Shown here: positions 1 to 7,387 of the stretch, piece after piece
How positions within the stretch are numbered: position 1 is the first letter of the stretch
Layout: each line of letters opens with the position of its first letter
NCBI GenBank assembly: GCA_938004015.1
Contig: CALKWU010000209.1
Coordinates: 1 to 9,579, forward strand
Direction: 5' to 3'
Source of the DNA: an uncultured Oceanobacillus sp.
GTDB lineage: Bacteria > Bacillota > Bacilli > Bacillales > Amphibacillaceae
DNA length: 9,579 nt
Notes under the pieces: model-generated
The model's database searches: none
Told to the model about the DNA's origin: nothing
The model's input: only the letters and a program-made list of their open reading frames with translations
Made by a program: the position numbers and the translations under genes

Positions 1-997
1 AGTAAAAGGCAGCTTCTTTCAATTTTTCCACCGGGGAATACCCTTCCGCCAAATGCTGGATCTTCGCCATCATATCGATGTCCAAATTTCCTCCGCTCAC
101 AATGACGGCGGAATGGCGGCTTTTGAACTTATGGTGATGGGCGAACAGCCCGGCTAAAGCCGTTGCACCCGCTCCTTCCGTCAATGTTTTATTCCTTTCG
201 AGCATGAACAGGATACTCGCTGAAATTTCTTCATCCGACACGGTCACGATATCGTCGACATACTTTCGGATCAAAGGCATAGTCAGTTTTCCGGGTTCTT
301 TAACGGCAATGCCATCCGCCAATGTATCCACTTCATCGAGACACCTTGCTTCATCAGAATGGAAGCTTTGATACATCGCATCGGCTCCTTTCGCCTGTAC
401 GCCCACGACACGAATATTCCTATTGATATGTTTGCAAGCGACGGCAATGCCGCTGATCAATCCCCCGCCTCCAATCGGCACGTAAATCGAATCGATACGA
501 TCCTCTTGCCTTAACAGTTCCATGGCGATCGTTCCTTGTCCAGCCATCACATCGTAGTCATCAAATGGATGGATATAGACGCTGCCACTCGATTTTTCAT
601 ATTCTTTCGATGCTTCATACGCCTCCTGAAAGCTTTCACCTATAAGTACAACGTCTGCTCCGTAGTTTCTTGTGGCATGTACTTTCGCCAACGGAGTCCC
701 TTCAGGCATGAATATTTTAGCCTTTGCGCCGAGTTTTCTTGCTGCATACGCGACACCTTGTGCATGGTTACCAGCGGAAGCGGTGATTACACCTTTTTTC
801 AACTCTTTTTCCGATAACCTCATCAACTTGAATGTTGCACCACGGAATTTGAAGGCGCCGGTTTTCTGTTGATTTTCCATCTTACAGTACACTTTTTTCC
901 CTACGATATCGTCGATGGTATGGGAGGTCATCAGTGGTGTCTGATGGACGAGCGGCAACAACCGCTTCCATGCTTCATATATTTTCTCACCTGTCAA
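1..997 (-). CDS. ilvA: Threonine ammonia-lyase (threonine dehydratase), 3'-truncated by window edge
   Basis: This is a PLP-dependent enzyme that deaminates threonine to 2-oxobutanoate, the first committed step to isoleucine. I translated the frame by hand; it stays open to base 1, giving about 332 visible residues. Counting from TTG at 997, I see the PLP-lysine motif KTGAFKFRGA (Lys50), SAGNHAQGVA, MPEGTPLAKVHA, the glycine-rich phosphate loop PIGGGGLISG and SGGNLDID near 301. These define the serine/threonine dehydratase fold. The stretch after SGGN has no stop and already exceeds that of TdcB-type single-domain enzymes, so a C-terminal extension is likely but its nature is unseen. The start is uncertain. 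TTG at 997 gives MTGEKIYEAW, which fits family N-termini but lacks a well-placed ribosome site. An in-frame ATG at 1123 would overlap leuD by 41 bp without a Shine-Dalgarno. Family assignment is firm; the biosynthetic role follows from the operon. Confidence 0.88.
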   Translation of the reverse strand, partial: MTGEKIYEAWKRLLPLVHQTPLMTSHTIDDIVGKKVYCKMENQQKTGAFKFRGATFKLMRLSEKELKKGVITASAGNHAQGVAYAARKLGAKAKIFMPEGTPLAKVHATRNYGADVVLIGESFQEAYEASKEYEKSSGSVYIHPFDDYDVMAGQGTIAMELLRQEDRIDSIYVPIGGGGLISGIAVACKHINRNIRVVGVQAKGADAMYQSFHSDEARCLDEVDTLADGIAVKEPGKLTMPLIRKYVDDIVTVSDEEISASILFMLERNKTLTEGAGATALAGLFAHHHKFKSRHSAVIVSGGNLDIDMMAKIQHLAEGYSPVEKLKEAAFY

Positions 998-1082
998 TAA
1001 ATCCCCAAGAAAGCCACTCTCCTTATTTTCAGTTTCTTTTATATTTATTTGTTGAATCGAAATGACAATTGTTTCACTCTCG
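998..1082 (-). other. AT-rich leuD-ilvA spacer with ribosome site and ambiguous ilvA start
   Basis: This is the only sizeable gap in the operon. Its upstream part (1020-1082) is roughly 30% GC, clearly poorer than the flanking genes, which argues that it is non-coding although the ilvA frame is open through it. It contains a strong Shine-Dalgarno AAGGAG at 1019-1024 followed 10 nt later by TTG at 1006-1008. That TTG is one base out of frame with ilvA and reaches a stop after four codons. I see no convincing terminator hairpin, so transcription from leuD into ilvA is expected. Confidence 0.6.
1038..1068 (-). promoter_or_regulatory. Weak candidate internal promoter upstream of ilvA
   Basis: A TTGTCA hexamer (1063-1068, 5 of 6 matches to TTGACA) and a TATAAA hexamer (1038-1043, 5 of 6 matches to TATAAT) lie in the leuD-ilvA spacer. 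They are separated by 19 bp, longer than the ideal 17. Predicted initiation near 1031 would leave only a few bases before the AAGGAG at 1019-1024. The region is AT-rich, so chance matches are likely. Confidence 0.22.
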
Positions 1083-1688
1083 TCAAATGTTTCCTTGTTG
1101 ACCGGCTGTTCTTTTCGCTTCATACGCTGCGATTTTATCTTCGAGCAATAAGGTAAGAGCGATATCATCCCAGCCGTTCAACAATTTTTCTTTATGGTAT
1201 GGGGGAAAATCAAAGGGAACGTTTTTTCCTTCATCGTCTGTGATGATCTGTTTCTCCAAATCGACATCGAGATATAAGCGATTTTTTTCCGCTTTTTCTT
1301 GCCATCGTTCGAACTGGGTACCTTCCATTTTGATCAAGATGATCCCGTTTTTCAACGCATTATTGTAGAAAATATCGGCGAAACTCGGTGCGATGATCAC
1401 TTTGAAGCCATAGTCCAAAAGTGCCCAAGGAGCATGTTCCCTGGACGATCCGCAACCGAAGTTTTCTCCCGTCAACAAAATCGATGCGCCTTCATATTTC
1501 GGATTGTTCATGCTGAAATCTATGTTCAGGCTTCCATCATCTTCAAATCTCCAATGGTAAAACAGGAATTGCCCGAAACCTGTTCGCTCAATTCGTTTTA
1601 AAAATTGTTTCGGGATGATCTGGTCTGTATCGACGTTTGCCCGGTTCAACGGGTAAACCAAACCTTTATGTCGTCGGATTGCTTCCAT
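1083..1688 (-). CDS. leuD: 3-isopropylmalate dehydratase small subunit
   Basis: LeuD is the swivel-domain subunit of isopropylmalate isomerase. With LeuC it converts 2-isopropylmalate to 3-isopropylmalate in leucine synthesis, in the cytosol. The 201-residue product matches the usual LeuD length of about 200. It shows the N-terminal segment DTDQIIPKQFLKR (residues 20-32) and the hallmark loop GENFGCGSSREHAPWAL (74-90), followed by APSFADIFYNNALKNG (100-115). The ATG at 1688 sits 6-7 nt after an AGAGGAGGGA ribosome site, so the start is secure. It begins 14 bp after the leuC stop, as expected for a co-translated heterodimer partner. The C-terminal tail after IALTLL is hydrophilic and not diagnostic. 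The TGA stop is followed by the AT-rich spacer before ilvA. Confidence 0.97.
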   Translation of the reverse strand: MEAIRRHKGLVYPLNRANVDTDQIIPKQFLKRIERTGFGQFLFYHWRFEDDGSLNIDFSMNNPKYEGASILLTGENFGCGSSREHAPWALLDYGFKVIIAPSFADIFYNNALKNGIILIKMEGTQFERWQEKAEKNRLYLDVDLEKQIITDDEGKNVPFDFPPYHKEKLLNGWDDIALTLLLEDKIAAYEAKRTAGQQGNI

Positions 1689-1702
1689 TGTGTTCCCTCC
1701 TC

Positions 1703-3112
1703 TTACTGCAATACTCCCGTATAATGGCGGACATCGACAAAGTGTCCCTCTATCGCTGCAGCCGCCGCCATCTCCGGACTGACAAGATGCGTACGGGCAC
1801 GGTTTCCTTGTCTTCCTTCGAAATTCCGGTTCGATGTCGATGCACAGCGTCCGCCGGGTGGAACGATGTCATCATTCATTCCAAGGCACATGCTGCAACC
1901 GGAATCCCGCCATTCAAATCCGGCATCTTTGAAAATTTTGTCGATTCCTTCCGCTTCCGCCTGGAGTTTGACACTGAACGATCCCGGAACGACGATCGCT
2001 TTAATATGATCTTTCACTTTTTTACCTTCGACAATTTGCGCCGCTTTCCGCAAATCACTTAAACGCGAGTTCGTACATGATCCGATGAAAACATGATCAA
2101 TTTCGATGGAAGTAATCGGTTGATTTTCCGATAGGCCCATATATTCGAGCGCCCGCTTCACTTCATCCGGATTTCCCGATTCTGCTATCGTCGGCGTTGA
2201 ACCACTTACCGGAACACACATGGATGGGTTCGTTCCCCACGTCACTTGTGGTTCCACTTCGCTGGCATCCATAACGACAGTATGGTCATAAGTCGCCCCT
2301 TCATCCGTCGCGAGGGCAAGCCATTCTTTGCTGATTTTTTCAAATTCCTCGCCTTTTGGAACATATTCCCGTCCCCTCAAGTATTCAACGGTCGTTTCGT
2401 CAGGGCTAATCAACCCGGCTCTTGCACCTGCTTCTATGGACATATTGCAAATCGTCATCCGTTCTTCCATCGATAATTTTTGAATGACATCACCGGTGTA
2501 TTCCATAATATACCCAGTTCCGAAACGAACACCGAATTTTGCGATGATCGCAAGGATCAAGTCTTTTGCCGTCACCCCCGGACCAAGTTCACCGACGATT
2601 TTCACGTTCAAAGTTTTCGGCCGATCTTGCCAAATCGTCTGTGTCGCCAGCACATGTTCGACTTCACTCGTTCCGATTCCGAATGCAAGGGCGCCAAATG
2701 CTCCGTGGGTGGAAGTGTGACTGTCACCACAGACGATTGTTTTCCCCGGTTGTGTCAAACCGAGCTGTGGACCGATGACATGGACGATCCCTTGATCCGG
2801 ATGAAACATATCGGCAAGCTTAATCCCGAATTCCTCGCAATTTTTCCTTAACGTCTCCATCTGTTTCCGAGAAATATCATCTTTCACATGGTGCCGATCC
2901 CGTGTCGGAACATTATGATCCATCGTCGCATACGTCAAATCAGGGCGACGCACTTTGCGGTTGGAAAGGCGAAGACCCTCAAAAGCTTGAGGTGATGTGA
3001 CTTCATGGATCAAATGTTGGTCGATGTACAATAAGTCCGGCTTCCCTTCTTCCCGGTGGACGACATGCTGTTCCCAAACTTTTTCGATAATCGTTTTCGG
3101 TCTTCCCATCAT
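1703..3112 (-). CDS. leuC: 3-isopropylmalate dehydratase large subunit
   Basis: LeuC is the aconitase-family catalytic subunit that binds a [4Fe-4S] cluster and works with LeuD on isopropylmalate. The 469-residue product is of normal length. It carries GDSHTSTHGAFGALAFGIGT (129-148) and the three cluster ligands: Cys346 in IGSCTNSR, and Cys406 and Cys409 in SGCSMCLG. It also has the conserved STSNRNFEGRQG stretch (425-436). The start is one of two consecutive ATG codons at 3112 or 3109. A GAGGTG ribosome site lies 3 nt before the first and 6 nt before the second, so the second may be used and the first residue is uncertain. The longer open frame reaching back to 3187 runs into leuB and lacks support. 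The gap to leuB is 19 bp. Confidence 0.97.
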   Translation of the reverse strand: MMGRPKTIIEKVWEQHVVHREEGKPDLLYIDQHLIHEVTSPQAFEGLRLSNRKVRRPDLTYATMDHNVPTRDRHHVKDDISRKQMETLRKNCEEFGIKLADMFHPDQGIVHVIGPQLGLTQPGKTIVCGDSHTSTHGAFGALAFGIGTSEVEHVLATQTIWQDRPKTLNVKIVGELGPGVTAKDLILAIIAKFGVRFGTGYIMEYTGDVIQKLSMEERMTICNMSIEAGARAGLISPDETTVEYLRGREYVPKGEEFEKISKEWLALATDEGATYDHTVVMDASEVEPQVTWGTNPSMCVPVSGSTPTIAESGNPDEVKRALEYMGLSENQPITSIEIDHVFIGSCTNSRLSDLRKAAQIVEGKKVKDHIKAIVVPGSFSVKLQAEAEGIDKIFKDAGFEWRDSGCSMCLGMNDDIVPPGGRCASTSNRNFEGRQGNRARTHLVSPEMAAAAAIEGHFVDVRHYTGVLQ

Positions 3113-3131
3113 TTTCACCTCACAACATGTT

Positions 3132-4238
3132 CTAAGAATACATATGGCTGATGCTTGCGGAAATGCTCCGGGCGGACAAGTTGTCAATGATGAGTCTGGT
3201 CATTTCTTTTGTGGAAACTTGTGTACCGCCTTTGATGTCCAAGTCAGGTGTACAGTAACCTTGCCAGAGCACTTCATCCACTGCACGCTCAATCGCATTC
3301 GCCTCTTGTACGAGTCCAAAAGAATTCCTTAACATGAAACTTGCGGACAAAATCATACCGAGCGGATTGGCAATACCTTTTCCGGCGATATCCGGCGCCG
3401 AACCGTGCACCGGTTCATACAAGCCGAGTCCGTCTTCACGGACACTGGCGGACGGCAACATACCGAGGGATCCGGTGATGACGGATGCTTCGTCACTTAA
3501 AATGTCACCGAAGAGATTTTCCGTTACGATCGTGTCGAATTGGTTCGGATTTGTAATCAATTTCATGGCGCACGCATCGACCAGTACATGCTCCACCTTC
3601 ACTTCCGGATAATCCTTGCTTTTCTCTTCCACGATTTCCCGCCACATCCGGCTTGATTCCAACACATTCGCCTTATCGACTGAAGTGAGATGTTTCTTGC
3701 GGGTCATCGCTGTTTCAAATCCTTTCTCGATGATCCGCTCCATCTCATAGCGATTATAATGGAGCGTATCGACGACCGCGTTTCCTTCATTCCGTCTTTC
3801 ACTCGGTTTTCCGAAGTAAATCCCGCCGGTCAATTCCCGGATGATCAAAATATCACTTGCTGCAACGACCTCTTCTTTCAAAGGAGAGGCATGCGCTAAG
3901 GCCGGAAGCAACTTGACTGGACGGAGATTGGCAAATAAGCCGAGTTTCTTGCGGAGTTGCAGTAACCCTTGTTCCGGCCGCTGATGCACCGGTCTGTTTT
4001 CCCATTCCGGACCGCCGACAGCACCTAGTAAAATCGCATCGGCTTTTTCGCAAGCAGCGAGTGTTTCGGCCGGAAGGGGTTCTCCATATGCATCGATTGC
4101 CGCACCGCCAATCTTGTATTCATGAAAAACAAACGTATGATCAAAATCCGCAGCCACCACTTCCATCACTTCTTTTGCGCTCTCCATAACCTCTTTCCCG
4201 ATGCCGTCACCCGGAAGCAACACAATCTGTTTTTCCAT
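3132..4238 (-). CDS. leuB: 3-isopropylmalate dehydrogenase
   Basis: LeuB oxidises and decarboxylates 3-isopropylmalate to 2-oxoisocaproate using NAD+ and a divalent metal. The 368-residue product has the family length. Visible motifs are LLPGDGIGKEV (7-17), the substrate arginines in LRKKLGLFANLRP (95-107), and Arg135/Tyr141 in RELTGGIYFG. Lys189 and Asp221 are present, and the metal aspartates Asp245 and Asp249 lie in NLFGDILSDEAS. The cofactor loop is HGSAPDIAGKGIANP (278-292), typical of NAD-dependent members. ATG at 4238 was chosen because GGGGAG stands 7 nt upstream and the protein then begins MEKQIVLLPGDG, as in homologues. The frame extending to 4307 would overlap leuA. The gap after leuA is 34 bp, the longest between the ilvB and leuD genes, and holds no obvious structure. 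Confidence 0.97.
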   Translation of the reverse strand: MEKQIVLLPGDGIGKEVMESAKEVMEVVAADFDHTFVFHEYKIGGAAIDAYGEPLPAETLAACEKADAILLGAVGGPEWENRPVHQRPEQGLLQLRKKLGLFANLRPVKLLPALAHASPLKEEVVAASDILIIRELTGGIYFGKPSERRNEGNAVVDTLHYNRYEMERIIEKGFETAMTRKKHLTSVDKANVLESSRMWREIVEEKSKDYPEVKVEHVLVDACAMKLITNPNQFDTIVTENLFGDILSDEASVITGSLGMLPSASVREDGLGLYEPVHGSAPDIAGKGIANPLGMILSASFMLRNSFGLVQEANAIERAVDEVLWQGYCTPDLDIKGGTQVSTKEMTRLIIDNLSARSISASISHMYS

Positions 4239-4272
4239 GATGGATCTCCCCTTCCTCATTTTCAAATGCCCG

Positions 4273-5823
4273 TTATTGGGCGACCGTCTCTTCTTTCTCC
4301 ACCGCACGATGATGCAGTTTATAACGATTCACTGCGTTTAAAAACGCATGGGCCGAAGCCGCCAACACATCTTGATGCGAGCCCCTTCCATTCACTACTT
4401 CACCGTTCACCTTCATTTGCACGTACGCTTCCGCCAATGCATCTTTTCCACCACCGACCGAATTAAGTTGGTAATCAATCAAATCCAATTCTTCCTCCAT
4501 CAAACTGTCGATCGTTTTATAGAGAGCTTCCACACTTCCGTTTCCGGTCAATGCCCCTTCCAACTTCTTATCGTCCGGCGTGATCAAGCGGACGACCGCC
4601 GTCGGGGTGTTCGCCGTTCCATAATAGACTTGAAAACTATCGAGGACATACTTGGCGATTTGGTTCGAATCGGTTTTGATTTCCATCAGAATCGTATAAA
4701 TATCATCGTCCGTCACTTCTTTTTTATGGTCCGTCAACTTTTTGAAACGGGTGAACGCTTCTTGCAGTTCATCTTCCATGAGCTCCAGACCGAATTCGTT
4801 CACTTTTTCTTTGAAAGCATGCCTTCCTGAATGTTTGCCGAGGAATAACGTATTCGCTTCCTTCACCCCGACCATTTCCGGAGTGATGATTTCATAAGTT
4901 TCGACATGTTTCAATACACCATCTTGATGGATTCCCGACTCATGGCTGAATGCATTCCGTCCGATGACCGCTTTATTCGCTTGGACATGCATCCCGGTCA
5001 ATTTTGCGACAAGATCGCTCGTCCGTTTGATTTCTTTCAAGTTGATCCCCGTTTCATACGGATAAAAATCGGAACGGATTTTCAAAGCGACGGCGACTTC
5101 TTCCAAGGCGGCATTTCCGGCCCGTTCCCCGATGCCATTGATCGTCCCCTCCACTTGTGTCGCTCCGTTTTCAACAGCTGCGATGGAGTTGGCGACCGCC
5201 ATTCCCAGGTCATCATGGCAATGACAGGAAAGAATCGCTTTGTCGATGTTCGGGACATTTTCTTTGATGAACTTGAACATGTTCCCGTACTCTTGCGGCG
5301 TCGTATAACCGACCGTATCCGGCAAGTTGATGATCGTCGCTCCTGCATCAATCACTTGTTCTATGATTTTAGCAAGGAAATTCCAATCCGACCGGGAGGC
5401 ATCTTCCGCCGACCACTGCACTTCCGGAAATTTTTCCTTGGCATAGCGCACCATGTCTACCGATGTCCGGATCACTTCTTCCGGGGTTTTCTTCAATTTG
5501 TATTCCATATGGATGGGTGAGGTCGCCAAGAAAACATGGATGGCAGGTTTCTTGGCTCCTTTCAATGCCTCCCAAGCGATATCGATATCGCTCTTCACCG
5601 TCCTGGCCAAAGCGATGACCGATGTGGATTGCAGCGTATCCGCAATCGCTTTTACCGCAGCAAAATCTCCGTTGCTTGAAGCCGGAAAGCCTGCTTCAAT
5701 CCGATCGACACCAAGACGTTCCAATTGATTGGCGATTTCCAATTTTTCCTGCTGGTTGAGGTTCACTCCCGGTGACTGTTCCCCGTCTCTGAGCGTTGTA
5801 TCAAAAATCTTTATTTTTGACAT
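4273..5823 (-). CDS. leuA: 2-isopropylmalate synthase
   Basis: LeuA condenses 2-oxoisovalerate with acetyl-CoA to open the leucine branch, and in this family is normally feedback-inhibited by leucine. The 516-residue product has a TIM-barrel catalytic part and a C-terminal regulatory domain. Seen directly: TTLRDGEQSPG (9-19), the metal ligands Asp13, His201 and His203 in SCHCHDDLGMAVANS, and Asn237 in NGIGERAGN. HESGIHQDG follows in the linker. The C-terminal part includes NSVGGGKDALAEAYV and GRGSHQDVLAASAHAFLNAV, matching the leucine-binding allosteric domain, so regulation by leucine is inferred to be retained. ATG at 5823 follows AAGGGG by 11 nt or fewer and gives the canonical N-terminus MSKIKIFDTTLRDG. 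The frame upstream to 5976 overlaps ilvC and is rejected. The gap from ilvC is 14 bp. Confidence 0.97.
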   Translation of the reverse strand: MSKIKIFDTTLRDGEQSPGVNLNQQEKLEIANQLERLGVDRIEAGFPASSNGDFAAVKAIADTLQSTSVIALARTVKSDIDIAWEALKGAKKPAIHVFLATSPIHMEYKLKKTPEEVIRTSVDMVRYAKEKFPEVQWSAEDASRSDWNFLAKIIEQVIDAGATIINLPDTVGYTTPQEYGNMFKFIKENVPNIDKAILSCHCHDDLGMAVANSIAAVENGATQVEGTINGIGERAGNAALEEVAVALKIRSDFYPYETGINLKEIKRTSDLVAKLTGMHVQANKAVIGRNAFSHESGIHQDGVLKHVETYEIITPEMVGVKEANTLFLGKHSGRHAFKEKVNEFGLELMEDELQEAFTRFKKLTDHKKEVTDDDIYTILMEIKTDSNQIAKYVLDSFQVYYGTANTPTAVVRLITPDDKKLEGALTGNGSVEALYKTIDSLMEEELDLIDYQLNSVGGGKDALAEAYVQMKVNGEVVNGRGSHQDVLAASAHAFLNAVNRYKLHHRAVEKEETVAQ

Positions 5824-5837
5824 TGCTTTGCACCCCT

Positions 5838-6842
5838 TTATTTTGCTTGGATCGGCTGTTTCACGAACGGCATCAGTTCGCGCAGCTCCCTTCCAACTTT
5901 TTCGATCGGATGATTGTTCTCCGCACGGTTGATCGCATTGAATTGTGGACGTCCCGCCTGATTTTCCAAAATCCAACCTTTGGCGAATGCACCGGATTGG
6001 ACATCAGCCAAAACTTCTTGCATCCGTGCTTTCGTTTCTTCGTTGATCACTCTTGGCCCAGATACAAAATCTCCCCATTGGGCGGTATCGGAAATCGAAT
6101 AGCGCATGTTTTCCAATCCGCCTTCGTATAGCAAGTCGACGATGAGTTTCATTTCATGCAAACATTCGAAATAGGCGACTTCCGGCTGATACCCGGCTTC
6201 CACCAATGTTTCAAATCCTGCTTTGATCAAACTTGTGACACCACCGCAAAGCACCGCTTGCTCTCCGAAAAGATCCGTTTCCGTTTCTTCTTGGAAAGTC
6301 GTTTCGAGAACTCCGGCTCTTGCTGCGCCGATGGCTTGGGCATAAGCGAGGGCCACTTCCTTCGCTTGACCTGTCACATCTTGATACACCCCGTACAATG
6401 CCGGAACTCCAGCTCCTTCTTCATAAGTTCTTCTTACAAGATGACCCGGTCCTTTCGGGGCGACAAGGACGACATCGACATCATCCGGTGGAACGATTTG
6501 TGAGTAATGGATATTGAATCCGTGGGCAAATGCCAGGGCGCTGCCCGGTTTCAAGTTATCTTTGATGCTTGCTTCATACACTTTCGCCTGTGCTTCATCC
6601 GGAAGCAAAATCATGACGACATCGGCTACCTGCACCGCTTCAGCTACCGGATAAACATTAAAACCATCTTCCTCGGCTTTCAATTGGGATTTCCCCGGCC
6701 GTAAACCAATGACGACGTCGTAGCCACTATCCCGTAAGTTTTGTGCATGGGCATGACCTTGGGACCCATAGCCGATAATTGCGATTGTTTTCCCTTGTAA
6801 CACTGCGTTATTGATATCTTTCTCGTATAAAACTTTTGCCAT
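5838..6842 (-). CDS. ilvC: Ketol-acid reductoisomerase, class I
   Basis: IlvC performs Mg-dependent isomerisation and NADPH-dependent reduction of acetolactate and acetohydroxybutyrate, serving valine, leucine and isoleucine. The 334-residue length is that of the short class I enzymes. The Rossmann motif is IIGYGSQGHAHAQNL (22-36). The cofactor-selecting loop GLRPGKS (46-52), with Arg48 and Ser52, fits NADPH use. Active-site residues are recognisable as His108 in AHGFNIHY, Lys130 in APKGPGH, Asp190 and Glu194 in ETDLFGEQ, Glu226 and Glu230 in FECLHE, and Ser251. ATG at 6842 follows AAAGGGAG by 6 nt and yields MAKVLYEKDIN. An ATG six codons upstream (MEREIN) overlaps the ribosome site and is less likely. 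The gap after ilvN is 23 bp. Confidence 0.97.
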   Translation of the reverse strand: MAKVLYEKDINNAVLQGKTIAIIGYGSQGHAHAQNLRDSGYDVVIGLRPGKSQLKAEEDGFNVYPVAEAVQVADVVMILLPDEAQAKVYEASIKDNLKPGSALAFAHGFNIHYSQIVPPDDVDVVLVAPKGPGHLVRRTYEEGAGVPALYGVYQDVTGQAKEVALAYAQAIGAARAGVLETTFQEETETDLFGEQAVLCGGVTSLIKAGFETLVEAGYQPEVAYFECLHEMKLIVDLLYEGGLENMRYSISDTAQWGDFVSGPRVINEETKARMQEVLADVQSGAFAKGWILENQAGRPQFNAINRAENNHPIEKVGRELRELMPFVKQPIQAK

Positions 6843-6865
6843 ATTGATCTCCCTTTCCAAATTTT

Positions 6866-7387
6866 TTATATGGTGAAACTACTCGTTTCTGCGACATGTT
6901 GGCTTGATTGATGCCCTCTTAAAAGAGCGGTGACTCCGGTCCGGGCTATTTCCTTGATGCCATATGGTTTCATCAACGAAATGAATGCATCGACTTTTTC
7001 AGGACTTCCCGTCACTTGAACCGTCATCGTCTCTTTGCTGATATCGACGACTGTCCCCCGGAACGGTGCGATGATCCCTTGGATTTCCGGCCGTACTTGG
7101 CTTCCGGCTGTCACTTTCACCAAGGCGAGCTCCCGGGCCACGACCGACTTTTCGGTGATGTCGGAAACTTTGATGACATCGATTTGTTTATGGAGCTGTT
7201 TCGTCAGCTGCTCCAGTTTGTTTTCATCTTCGACATCCACTACGAAGGTCATTTTCGCCAACCCTTCCGCTTCCGACTCTCCGACCGTAATGCTTTCGAT
7301 ATTGAAATGCCGTTTTGAAAACATTCCGGTAATTCTGTTTAATACGCCTCCGCGATTTTGTACGGTGCAGCTGATAATCCGTTTCAC
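6866..7387 (-). CDS. ilvN: Acetohydroxyacid synthase regulatory (small) subunit
   Basis: This is the regulatory subunit of acetohydroxyacid synthase (called ilvH in Bacillus subtilis). It binds IlvB, raises its activity and confers feedback inhibition, usually by valine. The 173-residue product begins with an ACT domain: CTVQNRGGVLNRITGMF (7-23) then FNIESITVG (28-36). It continues into the second, C-terminal domain of the long-form subunit, with VTAGSQVRPEIQGI and GITA-like IARTGVTALLRG. The start is GTG at 7387, overlapping the ilvB TGA in the sequence GTGA. A GGTGGAG ribosome site lies 2 nt before it, inside the ilvB end. The 4-bp overlap implies translational coupling, which suits a subunit needed in stoichiometry with IlvB. 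The longer frame to 7456 runs inside ilvB and encodes a low-complexity arginine/glycine stretch, so it is rejected. Confidence 0.95.
   Translation of the reverse strand: MKRIISCTVQNRGGVLNRITGMFSKRHFNIESITVGESEAEGLAKMTFVVDVEDENKLEQLTKQLHKQIDVIKVSDITEKSVVARELALVKVTAGSQVRPEIQGIIAPFRGTVVDISKETMTVQVTGSPEKVDAFISLMKPYGIKEIARTGVTALLRGHQSSQHVAETSSFTI

Noticed and set aside
4906..5520. 204-codon open frame on the plus strand
   Set aside because: It lies wholly antisense to leuA, whose motifs are intact. It has no recognisable domain and its composition is that of a complementary-strand shadow.
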